Source: Novipirellula caenicola (GTDB lineage: Bacteria; Planctomycetota; Planctomycetia; Pirellulales; Pirellulaceae). Taken from it: a stretch of DNA of 64,000 nucleotides. Below the pieces are notes generated by a model. It saw nothing but the letters and a program-made list of their open reading frames with translations. It was not told the DNA's origin and made no database searches. Within the stretch, counting starts at the first letter, position 1. Each line of letters begins with the position of its first letter. Location: contig NZ_BAABRO010000002.1 in the NCBI RefSeq assembly GCF_039545035.1, positions 248,001 to 312,000 on the forward strand. The letters are read 5' to 3'. The translations under genes were made by a program, and so were the position numbers. Below are positions 56,092 to 64,000 of the stretch, in pieces.

Positions 56092-57564
56092 ATGACCTCA
56101 TCGCATCCGTCGGCGCAGCGTTTGAAATCGCAATATGCGACCGACGTCGCTCGCCGCACCTTCTTGACCCGATCGTTTGCCGGCATCGGGGGACTCGCCC
56201 TGGCCTCATTGACAGGTTCGGCCGCCTCAGGCGTCTCCCCCACGGCAAACTCACCCCAGGGCGACGCTCCTTGGCCCGCACTCGCTGGGCTGCCGCATTT
56301 TGCCCCCAAGGCCAAACGGATCGTTCACCTTTGTATGGCGGGCGGCCCGTCACACGTCGAATCGCTCGATCCGAAACCGGAACTCGATCGCATCGACGGA
56401 CAACCGTTTCCCAGTTCGTTCACGCAAGGACAACAGCTTGCCCAATTGCAGGGTTCTGAACTGAAAGCACGAAAGTCGTTCGTCAAGTTCAAGAAGTGGG
56501 GCGAGTCTGGATTGGAGATGTCCGAGCTGTTTCCGCACACCGGCGCGATGGCGGACGAGCTGTGTGTGATTCGCAGCATGACGACCGAGCAAATCAATCA
56601 CGACACGGCTCACGCGTTCATGAACACCGGCTCGATCATCAAGGGGCGCCCCTGCATGGGATCGTGGTTGCTTTACGGATTGGGCGCCGAAACTGAAAAC
56701 CTGCCCGGCTACGTCGTGATGACATCATCCGGGCCAGGGGCCCAGCCCGTTTCGGCGCGGCAATGGAGCGCCGGCATCTTACCGAGCCGCTACCAAGGCA
56801 TCGCGTTTCAAGCCAGCGGTTCGCCCGTGCACTACATCGGCAACCCCGACGGCGTTTGCCAATCGACTCAGCGGCAAGTGATTGACGAGGTGCAGCGGCT
56901 CAATGGCATGTTGGCCGAACGTTACCTCGATCCCGAAATCGATACGCGTATCTCGCAGTACGAGATGGCGTTCAAGATGCAGACCGCCGTGCCGGAGCTG
57001 ACCGACATGTCGACCGAAACACAAGACACGCTTGATGCCTATGGTGTCAAACGGCCTGGCGACGGTTCCTACGCATCCAATTGCCTGCTGGCCCGCCGAC
57101 TGCTCGAACGAGGTGTTCGCTTCGTTCAACTCTATCACCGCGGTTGGGATCACCACAGCAATTTGGAAAAGAACTTTCCGATCTCCGCTCGAGACACCGA
57201 CCGTCCCACCGCCGCACTGTTGGCGGATCTGAAACGCAGCGGACTACTCGAAGACACATTGGTGCTGTGGGGCGGCGAATTTGGCCGCACACCGATGGCT
57301 CAAGGCAGCGGACGCGATCACCACATCAACGCCTTTAGCGTATGGATGGCTGGCGGCGGAGTGAAACCTGGCATGACTTACGGAGCGACCGATGAACTCG
57401 GCTACAACTCAGTCGACAACATCGTCACCGTCCATGACTTGCACGCCACCCTGTTGCATCTGTTTGGCGTCGAGCACGAACGCTTGACTGCACGCTTTCA
57501 AGGCCTCGACCTGCGATTGACCGGGGTCGAACCGAGTCGCGTGGTCAAAGATATCCTCGTGTAA
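56092..57564 (+). CDS. DUF1501 family secreted protein
   Basis: 490 residues from the ATG at 56092; the frame is open back to 55936 but only through repeat DNA. Tat-like signal ARRTFLTRSFAGIGGLALAS, then IVHLCMAGGPSHVESLDPKP, QINHDTAHAFMNTGSIIKGR and LVLWGGEFGRTPMAQGSGRD, where EFGRTP corresponds to the same site in the gene at 3496-4872. It forms a unit with the following DUF1549/DUF1553 gene, 106 bp away. Confidence 0.9.
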   Translation: MTSSHPSAQRLKSQYATDVARRTFLTRSFAGIGGLALASLTGSAASGVSPTANSPQGDAPWPALAGLPHFAPKAKRIVHLCMAGGPSHVESLDPKPELDRIDGQPFPSSFTQGQQLAQLQGSELKARKSFVKFKKWGESGLEMSELFPHTGAMADELCVIRSMTTEQINHDTAHAFMNTGSIIKGRPCMGSWLLYGLGAETENLPGYVVMTSSGPGAQPVSARQWSAGILPSRYQGIAFQASGSPVHYIGNPDGVCQSTQRQVIDEVQRLNGMLAERYLDPEIDTRISQYEMAFKMQTAVPELTDMSTETQDTLDAYGVKRPGDGSYASNCLLARRLLERGVRFVQLYHRGWDHHSNLEKNFPISARDTDRPTAALLADLKRSGLLEDTLVLWGGEFGRTPMAQGSGRDHHINAFSVWMAGGGVKPGMTYGATDELGYNSVDNIVTVHDLHATLLHLFGVEHERLTARFQGLDLRLTGVEPSRVVKDILV

Positions 57565-57670
57565 GTCGGCGCGCTCTAAACGCAGCAAATGATAAAACGC
57601 AGTAAACCAAACCACATCGTCGGCACGCACTACCATGCCCACACGGCAAACGATCCATTTAGTATTCCCC

Positions 57671-60600
57671 ATGAATTTCAAACTGACCTTCCGCATCCTT
57701 GCCGCATCGACGCTGATCGCTCTCGGGCTGGTGGCCACGCGTATCGTCACCGCAGACGAATCGCCAACCTTGGTCAGCACGTCCAAAACGCCGGCACTTC
57801 CCGACCAAGTGACGTTCAACGCTCATATCCGTCCGATCATGTCCAACACCTGCTTTGCCTGTCACGGACCGGACGAGCAAGAAAACCCCAGCGGGTATCG
57901 GCTCGATTCCTTCGCCGCTGCGACAAGCGGGTTGCCGTCGGATGACGAAGCCGTCGGGATCAAACCCGGCGATCCGATGCATAGCGAAGCGTTTCTGCGG
58001 ATCATCGACGAAGGCAACGGCGAACAAATGCCGCCCGCCGAATTCCGCCATCGCTTGACCGATTACGACAAAGCATTGTTTCGCAGGTGGATCGAACAAG
58101 GAGCCCAGTACGAACAGCATTGGTCATACGCTCCGATCGTTCGCCCCCACGTCCCCACGCTCAACACGTTCGCGGACAAAGTACACAACCCAATCGACGC
58201 CTTCGTGCTGGCTCGACTCGAAGCCGAAGGGATCTCGCCCAGTGGCGTTGCCGACAAACGCACAGTGCTGCGCCGCCTAAGTCTGGATCTGATCGGTTTG
58301 CCACCGACGCCAGCGGAACTGCAATCGTTTTTGGATGATCCATCCGCCGATGCCTACGCGCGGCAGGTCGAACGATTGTTGTCGTCAAAACATTTTGGCG
58401 AACGAATGGCCAGCTTCTGGTTGGACCTCGTCCGTTTTGCGGATACCGTCGGTTTCCACGGAGACCAAAATCAACGCGTCGCTCCCTATCGCGACTATGT
58501 CATCGATGCGTTTAACTCCAACAAACCGTTTGATGTTTTCACACGAGAGCAACTCGCCGGTGACTTGCTCGACAATCCGACGCCACAACAATTGGCCGCC
58601 ACCGGTTTGTTGCGACTGAACATGGTCACTCGCGAAGGCGGCGCTCAACCCGAAGAGTACCTGGCCAAATCCAAGGCCGATCGCGTACGGATGATGGGCA
58701 CCGCGTTCCTCGGCAGCACGCTGGCGTGTTGCGAATGCCACAACCACAAATACGATCCTTTCTCGGCGAAAGACTTCTATTCGATCGGCGCGTTCTTTGA
58801 CGACATCCGGCAATGGGGCGTTTACGCCGACTACGGATACACTCCGAATCCAGAGCTGCGTGGCTTTAACAACGACTTTCCCTTTCCGCCGGAAATCCGC
58901 ATCGAAAGTGAAGCGGCACGAAACGAAATCAAATTCCTGCAATCTGAACGTGACCGCGATCTCTATTCCGAACTCGCGGATTCAGTATTGCCAGATCCGG
59001 AATTCGCAAAATGGACGCAGTCGCTCGCGACAACGTTACAGTCCAATCCGTCCGGCTGGATCGTGGCCGACGTGGTCGATGCCGTCGCCAGTGGCACGAC
59101 CAAGCCGACGCTGAAAGACGATGGATCGGTTTTAATGACAGGACCGGCCAACAAGTCCGAGCAGATCACGCTGGACACCAAACTTGACGATACCGTGCTG
59201 GTCAATTCGATTCGTGTCGAGGTATTGCCCGACGAAACGCACGGCAACCGCGTCGGACGCAGTGACGAAGGACGCTTTTCCTTGAGCGTTTCGGTCGACC
59301 TCCAACGTGGCGGCAACGAACCACCCCAACCGACCGCGGTTACACCTCGCTTCGTGCGAATCGAGTTGCCGGGCAAGAACAAGATCTTGTCGTTAGCCGA
59401 AGTCCAAGTGTTCACGAAGGACGCCGAAGGGAAACTGCGAAACATCGCCGTCGCGGGTAAAGCTCGCCATTCGTCGAATTACAAATCGGGCGACGCGTCG
59501 CTTGCGATCGACGGTAACACCGATGGTCATTACTACAACGCTCAATCGGTCACCCACACCAACCCTGGTAACGATCCGTGGTGGGAACTAGATCTGGGTG
59601 CAGCGAACAAGGTCGAAAAAATCGTCATATGGAACCGTACCGACTCGGCCCAATACGCAAAACGTTTAACGCGTTACCAAGTTAAATTGCTGTCCAGCGA
59701 CCGCAACGAATTGTTGTCGTTTTCTCCGGCAACGCCTAATCCGTGGGTGGAAATCGCGGTTCCAAACGAAATCGTCGCGGACACCCGCGAAGCGATCAAA
59801 ATCGCCTGGGGCGAAGCGGATCGCAAGAATCCAAAACGCTACACCGGTGGCGACGAACCACTTGTGTTGGAGGACGTTTGGCGAAGCGGCCCGGCAGCGT
59901 GGCAATTACCTGCGAACGAGACCGAGTACCCGCACACCGCCGTTTACCATTTCGCCAACCCCGTCTGGGTCACGCCGAATGATCGTTTGAGAATGACGCT
60001 TCACAGTGGTGATGTCGGACGCGTTCGCATCTCTGTCACCCCCGTGCCACACTCCATTGCTGGCTGGGACGCCGCGACGCCCGAATTGAAATCGGCGATC
60101 GAGACACCGGCGACGAAGCGTAGCGAGCAACAAAACGCACAACTCGTCAGTGCATTCCATCGTGCCACGGTGCCCTATTCACAACAGCGACCGAGCAGCC
60201 ATTTTTATCGCGACCAGATCCTAGAACTGCATTCGGCGATGGCAATGTCGGTGGTAGTTCAAGCGGTGCCGGAGGACCGGTTGCCCGAAAGTCGCGTGCT
60301 GCCTCGAGGGAATTGGCAAGACAAAACGGGCGAGCAGGCACCGCCTGCGACACCCCACTTTTTGCCGCAATTGGAAATTGAAAGCGAGCGCCGGTTAACT
60401 CGACTCGACCTAGCCAACTGGGTCACCTCGCCCGAAAATCCGCTCACCTCGCGGCATGTCGTTAACCGAACCTGGAAACAATTCTTCGGCACCGGATTGT
60501 CAAGCAAGCTGGACGATCTCGGAAGTCAGGGAGAATGGCCGAGTCATCCGTTGCTGTTGGATTGGATGGCAGCGGAGTTTATCGACAGCGGCTGGGACGT

Positions 60601-61348
60601 CAAACATTTAGTCCGCTTGATCGTCAACAGTCGCACCTACCAGCAAACGGCGGCTCAGCGGCCGGATCTGACCGAGCGTGATCCGTACAACCGGTTGCTC
60701 GCGAGTCAATCGCCGCGCCGACTCGAAGCCGAAGTGATTCGCGACAACGCATTGGCGATCGCTGGTTTGTTGGTCACCGACTTTATTGGCGGATCAAGCG
60801 TCTATCCCTACCAGCCGGCTGGGCACTATTCGAACTTACAGTTTCCCAACCGGACCTACCACGCCAGCCGCGATTCGCGGCAATACCGACGCGGCGTGTA
60901 CATGCATTGGCAGCGAACCTTCCTGCATCCGATGCTGGTCAATTTTGACGCGCCGTCGCGAGACGAATGCACAGCGGACCGAGCGCAATCCAACAGTCCG
61001 CAACAAGCGTTGACGTTGTTGAACGATCCGTCGTTCGCCGAAGCCTCACACGTGATGGCGGATCGACTGATCGCCGATCACGAAGAGGGCGAGTTTGACG
61101 ATTGGCTCAGCGCAGCCTTTGTCCGCAGCTTGTCGCGGCTGCCCAGTGACGATGAACGAGCGGCACTGCGTGGATTGTACGACCGGCAACTCGCGTACTA
61201 TCGGTCTAACGCACAGGAGGCAACGAAGTATCTCGAGGTAGGCCGTAAATCGCCACAGCAATCCCAAGCCGAGCCAAGTCAAATTGCGGCGTTGGGGCAA
61301 GTCTGTCGCGTGATTTTGAACCTGCACGAAACGATCTCTCGTTTCTAG
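57671..61348 (+). CDS. PSCyt/DUF1549/DUF1553 protein with discoidin-like insert
   Basis: 1225 residues from the ATG at 57671, preferred because a signal peptide follows (about 1-28, MNFKLTFRILAASTLIALGL). A cytochrome C domain carries C61-F-A-C-H65 in MSNTCFACHGPDEQENPSGY. DUF1549 follows at about 155-420, with LACCECHNHKYDPFSAKDFY. A discoidin (F5/8 type C)-like domain at about 585-690 (ARHSSNYKSGDASLAIDGNT, WWELDLGAANKVEKIVIWNR) may bind carbohydrate. DUF1553 is C-terminal (about 895-1200, NRTWKQFFGTGLSSKLDDLG). It is exported and paired with DUF1501. Confidence 0.92.
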   Translation: MNFKLTFRILAASTLIALGLVATRIVTADESPTLVSTSKTPALPDQVTFNAHIRPIMSNTCFACHGPDEQENPSGYRLDSFAAATSGLPSDDEAVGIKPGDPMHSEAFLRIIDEGNGEQMPPAEFRHRLTDYDKALFRRWIEQGAQYEQHWSYAPIVRPHVPTLNTFADKVHNPIDAFVLARLEAEGISPSGVADKRTVLRRLSLDLIGLPPTPAELQSFLDDPSADAYARQVERLLSSKHFGERMASFWLDLVRFADTVGFHGDQNQRVAPYRDYVIDAFNSNKPFDVFTREQLAGDLLDNPTPQQLAATGLLRLNMVTREGGAQPEEYLAKSKADRVRMMGTAFLGSTLACCECHNHKYDPFSAKDFYSIGAFFDDIRQWGVYADYGYTPNPELRGFNNDFPFPPEIRIESEAARNEIKFLQSERDRDLYSELADSVLPDPEFAKWTQSLATTLQSNPSGWIVADVVDAVASGTTKPTLKDDGSVLMTGPANKSEQITLDTKLDDTVLVNSIRVEVLPDETHGNRVGRSDEGRFSLSVSVDLQRGGNEPPQPTAVTPRFVRIELPGKNKILSLAEVQVFTKDAEGKLRNIAVAGKARHSSNYKSGDASLAIDGNTDGHYYNAQSVTHTNPGNDPWWELDLGAANKVEKIVIWNRTDSAQYAKRLTRYQVKLLSSDRNELLSFSPATPNPWVEIAVPNEIVADTREAIKIAWGEADRKNPKRYTGGDEPLVLEDVWRSGPAAWQLPANETEYPHTAVYHFANPVWVTPNDRLRMTLHSGDVGRVRISVTPVPHSIAGWDAATPELKSAIETPATKRSEQQNAQLVSAFHRATVPYSQQRPSSHFYRDQILELHSAMAMSVVVQAVPEDRLPESRVLPRGNWQDKTGEQAPPATPHFLPQLEIESERRLTRLDLANWVTSPENPLTSRHVVNRTWKQFFGTGLSSKLDDLGSQGEWPSHPLLLDWMAAEFIDSGWDVKHLVRLIVNSRTYQQTAAQRPDLTERDPYNRLLASQSPRRLEAEVIRDNALAIAGLLVTDFIGGSSVYPYQPAGHYSNLQFPNRTYHASRDSRQYRRGVYMHWQRTFLHPMLVNFDAPSRDECTADRAQSNSPQQALTLLNDPSFAEASHVMADRLIADHEEGEFDDWLSAAFVRSLSRLPSDDERAALRGLYDRQLAYYRSNAQEATKYLEVGRKSPQQSQAEPSQIAALGQVCRVILNLHETISRF

Positions 61349-61647
61349 CCCGCTGCGCCCGTAGCGAAACTCGCGAAGAGTTTCGGCACCATTGTCGCCC
61401 AGCTTTCCAAGCTGGAACCGCCACCGATATCACCCGCCCGGCGCAGCGGGGAGGGTCGGAAAACGAGCTCGCAGCGAGTTTTCCGGGGAGGGCAACGTCG
61501 CAGCTAAATCGAACCTTCTATCTCGAACACCCCGAAGCCCCACCCAGAGCTCACTCCGCACGCTCTGACCTCCCCAAAACAAGTTTCGAGGAGGTGAAGC
61601 GAAATACCAGCGTCACGCCTCCGTAGCGAAACTTGTCAAAAGTTTCG

Positions 61648-61780
61648 GCACATTGTCGGCCAGCTTTCCAAGCTGGAACCGCCAGAGTCAAACGCACCAT
61701 TTTCAATGCAGGCGTCTCTCTCGCTGCTACGTTCAATCACAACCCACGCCATCGGCTTGGAAAGCCGAGCGACAATGCAC
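61648..61780. repeat. family 2 sub-element with inverted termini, copy 6
   Basis: About 133 bp; the right end reads GACAATGCACG, a changed terminus. Confidence 0.8.
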
Positions 61781-62060
61781 GCACCCCCATTTTTCAATTT
61801 ACAATTGTCAATTTAACTTTTTCAATCTCTTCCACCAACTTCACCCGCCCGGCGAAGCGGGGAGGGTCGGAAAACGAGCCTTCAGCGAGTTTTCCGGGGA
61901 GGGCATCGTGGCAGCTAAATCGAACCTTCTATCTCGAACACCCCGAGGCCCCACCCAGAGCTTGCTCCGCTCGCTCTGACCTCCCCAAAACAAGTTTCGA
62001 GGAGGTGAATCGCGTTACCATCGTCACCCACCCGTAGCGAAACTTGTCAAAAGTTTCGAT

Positions 62061-62192
62061 CCACCATTGTCGGCCAGCTTTCCAAGCTGGAACCGCCAGC
62101 GATGTCACCATTTTCAGTGCAGGCGTCACTCTCGCACTATCGTCCAGCCCCGCCCCACGCCATCGGCTTGGAAAGCCGAGCGACAATGATGC
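62061..62192. repeat. family 2 sub-element with inverted termini, copy 7
   Basis: About 132 bp with CCACCATTGTCGGCC at the left and CGACAATGATGC at the right; the centre is shortened and altered. Confidence 0.8.
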
Positions 62193-62297
62193 GCACCCAC
62201 ATTTTTCAATTTACAATTGTCAATTTAACTTTTTCAATTTCTTCCACCGATATCCCCCGCCCAGCGAAGCAGGGCGCCGCCCCTTCCGCTACCGAAC

Positions 62298-63314
62298 TCA
62301 TGCCGCTTCGATCGTGGGTACGGCGATTTCGCCGAGGATCTCTTCGACGATTTTTTCCGCCGTTACTTTCCGTAACCGACTTTCGGGCCGCACGATCAAG
62401 CGGTGATTCATCACCGGTGCGACGATACGTTTCACATCATCCGGCAACACAAACGCACGGCCGCGGATCGCTGCCATCGCTTGCGAACAACGGAACAACG
62501 CGATCGTCGCGCGAGGACTGCCGCCAAGCGCCAAATCCTCGTGCAATCGTGTTTGATGCACGATCTGCAGCAGGTATTGCCGGACGCGAGGATCCACATG
62601 GATCTTCTTGATCTCCTGTTGTGCCTGCACCAACTCTTCGGCCGCCGCTACCGCGGTCAATCCGTCCACCGGATGCGCCCCTTGCAGCAACTCTAACATT
62701 CGAAACTCTTCGTCCATCGAAGGGTAGCCGAGCGAGAATCGCATCATGAATCGGTCTAGCTGCGCTTCGGGCAGCGGAAAGGTCCCCTCGTGATCGACGG
62801 GGTTCTGAGTCGCGATGACCAAGAACGGCGGCTTCAGCGGATGCGTCCGCCCGTCCACCGTCACACACGATTCCGCCATCGCTTCCAACAGCGACGCTTG
62901 CGTTCGAGGTGTCGCCCGGTTGATTTCGTCCGCCAACAGAATCTGAGTGAAAACGGGGCCAGGGCGAAACTCGAACTCGGCCGTCTTCTGGTTAAAGATC
63001 GAAGTGCCGGTGACGTCCGATGGCAGCAGGTCGGGTGTACACTGGACCCGCTTGAAATTGCAGCCCACGCTGCGTGCCAAGGCCCGAGCCAGCATGGTTT
63101 TGGCGACCCCCGGCACGTCCTCTAACAGAATATGGCCTCCGCTGAGCCAAGCCACCAGCGACAACACACATTGTTTGCGTTTGCCCACAATCGCCAGCTC
63201 GACGTTGCCGATGATCCGTTTAGCCAGTTCGCCCACCGCTGCCGCCGCGGCAGGCGACGTATCCGAGCGGGTCGATGGAGTCGTCACAGGTGGTTTTGGC
63301 GGAGAAGGACTCAC
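62298..63314 (-). CDS. MoxR family AAA+ ATPase
   Basis: 338 residues from a GTG at 63312-63314. Walker A LLEDVPGVAKTMLARALA, Walker B LLADEINRATPRTQASLLEA and sensor motif ATQNPVDHEGTFPLPEAQLD identify MoxR. A Pro/Ser/Ala-rich start (1-27) is disordered. MoxR ATPases act as chaperones for metal insertion or for von Willebrand factor-type partners and usually lie with DUF58 genes. None follows here: the downstream side is repeat cluster R5. Confidence 0.93.
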   Translation of the reverse strand: MSPSPPKPPVTTPSTRSDTSPAAAAAVGELAKRIIGNVELAIVGKRKQCVLSLVAWLSGGHILLEDVPGVAKTMLARALARSVGCNFKRVQCTPDLLPSDVTGTSIFNQKTAEFEFRPGPVFTQILLADEINRATPRTQASLLEAMAESCVTVDGRTHPLKPPFLVIATQNPVDHEGTFPLPEAQLDRFMMRFSLGYPSMDEEFRMLELLQGAHPVDGLTAVAAAEELVQAQQEIKKIHVDPRVRQYLLQIVHQTRLHEDLALGGSPRATIALFRCSQAMAAIRGRAFVLPDDVKRIVAPVMNHRLIVRPESRLRKVTAEKIVEEILGEIAVPTIEAA

Positions 63315-63506
63315 AAGCAGCCTATTCAGAACGACGCAAAGGGAAGCCGCCAGCGGATTAAAATGGCACCGGCATCAAAGTTGCTAAGCTATAATAGTGT
63401 ACCGGCTGGCTGCCCGTTTGGCAGTGCCCCGTTGGCGTGTGGCCGGCAAGGGTTTGAAGCCGGCAAGCTTGTAGAGCGAGGGATCGTGCAAGCGGAGGAT
63501 GTTGTG

Positions 63507-63905
63507 ATGATGATTGTGCCCAACCTGCTCGTAACCGATGACGACTCGGCATTCCGACGTGTCGTTTGTGAGGGGCTCACGCGCCGCGGATTCCAAGTCA
63601 GCGAAGCGAGTGACGGCGACGAAGCCCTGCAGGTGATCCGCACACGACGCGTCCATTTGGCCCTATTGGACGTGCACATGCCTCGCGTGACCGGGCTCGA
63701 TTTATTGCGTCAGCTGGTCGACACCCCCGACCGCCCGGCTTGCGTGTTGATGTCGGCCGAATTGGACGAGCAGATCCGCCGCGAAGCCGAATCGATGCAA
63801 GCCTATCAAGTGCTCAGCAAGCCAATTCGGCTAAACCAGTTATGCGACGTCGTCGTCGGAGCCCTGATCGACATCTACGGCTGGACCCCCAGCAAACCCC
63901 GCTAA
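63507..63905 (+). CDS. single-domain response regulator (CheY-like)
   Basis: 132 residues from the ATG at 63507, with GGAGGA 7 bp upstream, the clearest Shine-Dalgarno in the window. Receiver residues: acidic pair in LVTDDDSAF, phospho-acceptor Asp55 in LALLDVHMPR, switch Ser83 in LMSAE and Lys105 in LSKPIR. There is no output domain, so it acts through protein contacts or in a phosphorelay. No kinase gene is nearby. It is divergent from moxR. Confidence 0.93.
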   Translation: MMIVPNLLVTDDDSAFRRVVCEGLTRRGFQVSEASDGDEALQVIRTRRVHLALLDVHMPRVTGLDLLRQLVDTPDRPACVLMSAELDEQIRREAESMQAYQVLSKPIRLNQLCDVVVGALIDIYGWTPSKPR

Positions 63906-63910
63906 GCCCC

Positions 63911-63930
63911 CGCCCGTAGCGAGACTCGCG
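63911..63930 (+). repeat. family 2 module start interrupted by a family 1 element
   Basis: CGCCCGTAGCGAGACTCGCG is the left edge of a family 2 module (compare CGCCCGTAGCGAAACTCGCG at 44481). The usual continuation AAGAGTTTCGGC is missing, and a family 1 terminus begins at once. Confidence 0.65.
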
Positions 63931-64000
63931 AACGGCTTGTTGATTTAGTGAAGTTTCCTGCGGCAAGGGATGTACGATGGACTTCCTAGTCCGTCGAAAG
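63931..64000 (-). repeat. family 1 element, reversed, cut by the window edge
   Basis: Starts AACGGCTTGTTGATTTAGTG, which is the reverse complement of the usual right terminus, then GAAGTTTCCTGCGGCAAGGG and the hairpin arm GTACGATGGACTTCCTAGTC. So it is inserted in the opposite orientation to the other copies. Confidence 0.88.

Larger units (their letters stand above)
61357..62290. repeat. family 2 mosaic repeat cluster R5
   Basis: Fills the convergent gap between the DUF1549/DUF1553 and MoxR genes almost completely (8 bp and 7 bp margins). One left-end-only module and two full sub-elements alternate with hairpin and GGGTCGGAAAACGAG modules, with two AT-rich islands. Confidence 0.93.

Overview
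The window looks like a chromosome segment of a planctomycete, most likely a Rhodopirellula-like member of the Pirellulaceae. The main pointers are gene families expanded in that group: two secreted type I sulfatases; paired DUF1501 and cytochrome/DUF1549/DUF1553 genes (two separate units); a Tat-exported Gfo/Idh/MocA oxidoreductase; a DUF1080 protein; an archaeal-type formaldehyde-activating enzyme (fae) in a bacterium; weak or absent Shine-Dalgarno sites; and moderately high GC. This is inferred from gene content, since no 16S gene is present.

Layout. 1-4.9 kb: a minus-strand unit of DUF1501, PSCyt/DUF1549/DUF1553 and a c-type cytochrome/WD40 protein cut by the window edge. 5.5-10.9 kb: oxidoreductase, an unrecognised secreted protein, a sulfatase and a small zinc-ribbon membrane protein. 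11-14.1 kb: an ATP-grasp protein divergent from fae (tetrahydromethanopterin-linked C1 metabolism), then methionine aminopeptidase. 14.2-16.7 kb: a six-copy tandem array with a 168 bp period, a structured stretch without a clear gene, and a truncated anti-sigma/FecR-type fragment. 16.7-29 kb: sulfatase, X-Pro dipeptidyl-peptidase-like hydrolase, AlkD-like HEAT protein, secreted cyclophilin, GNAT enzyme, solitary ParA with a small neighbour, patatin-like lipase, DUF1080 protein and GH5 hydrolase. 29.4 kb: a broken Rpn-type nuclease gene. 30.2-39 kb: the information-processing block, all on the minus strand: nusA, infB, rbfA, a helix-hairpin-helix protein with a histone H1-like tail, yebC and the tmRNA gene ssrA. 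40.7-50.4 kb: a pseudopilin, endonuclease IV, several small unknown proteins, a DUF2306 membrane protein, a 2-Cys peroxiredoxin and a large acidic coiled-coil protein. 50.6-55.4 kb: an xseB-ispA-dxs-nadK run supplying isoprenoid precursors and NADP. 56-61.3 kb: a second DUF1501 plus cytochrome/DUF1549/DUF1553 pair, here with a discoidin-like insert. 62.3-63.9 kb: a MoxR ATPase and a single-domain response regulator.

The most distinctive content lies between the genes. Family 1 is a roughly 120 bp element with terminal inverted repeats and a long internal hairpin. It occurs as the 168 bp tandem array, as a single copy touching the nusA stop codon, and as a copy running off the right edge. Family 2 is a mosaic of GC-rich palindromic modules filling five intergenic regions (about 41.2, 44.2, 47.2, 55.4 and 61.4 kb). 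It includes a roughly 135 bp sub-element with its own inverted termini, seen seven times. I did not find a new multi-gene defence or metabolic system. The repeat families, the HhH/histone-tail fusion, the ATP-grasp/fae pair and the ParA/small-protein pair are the best leads.
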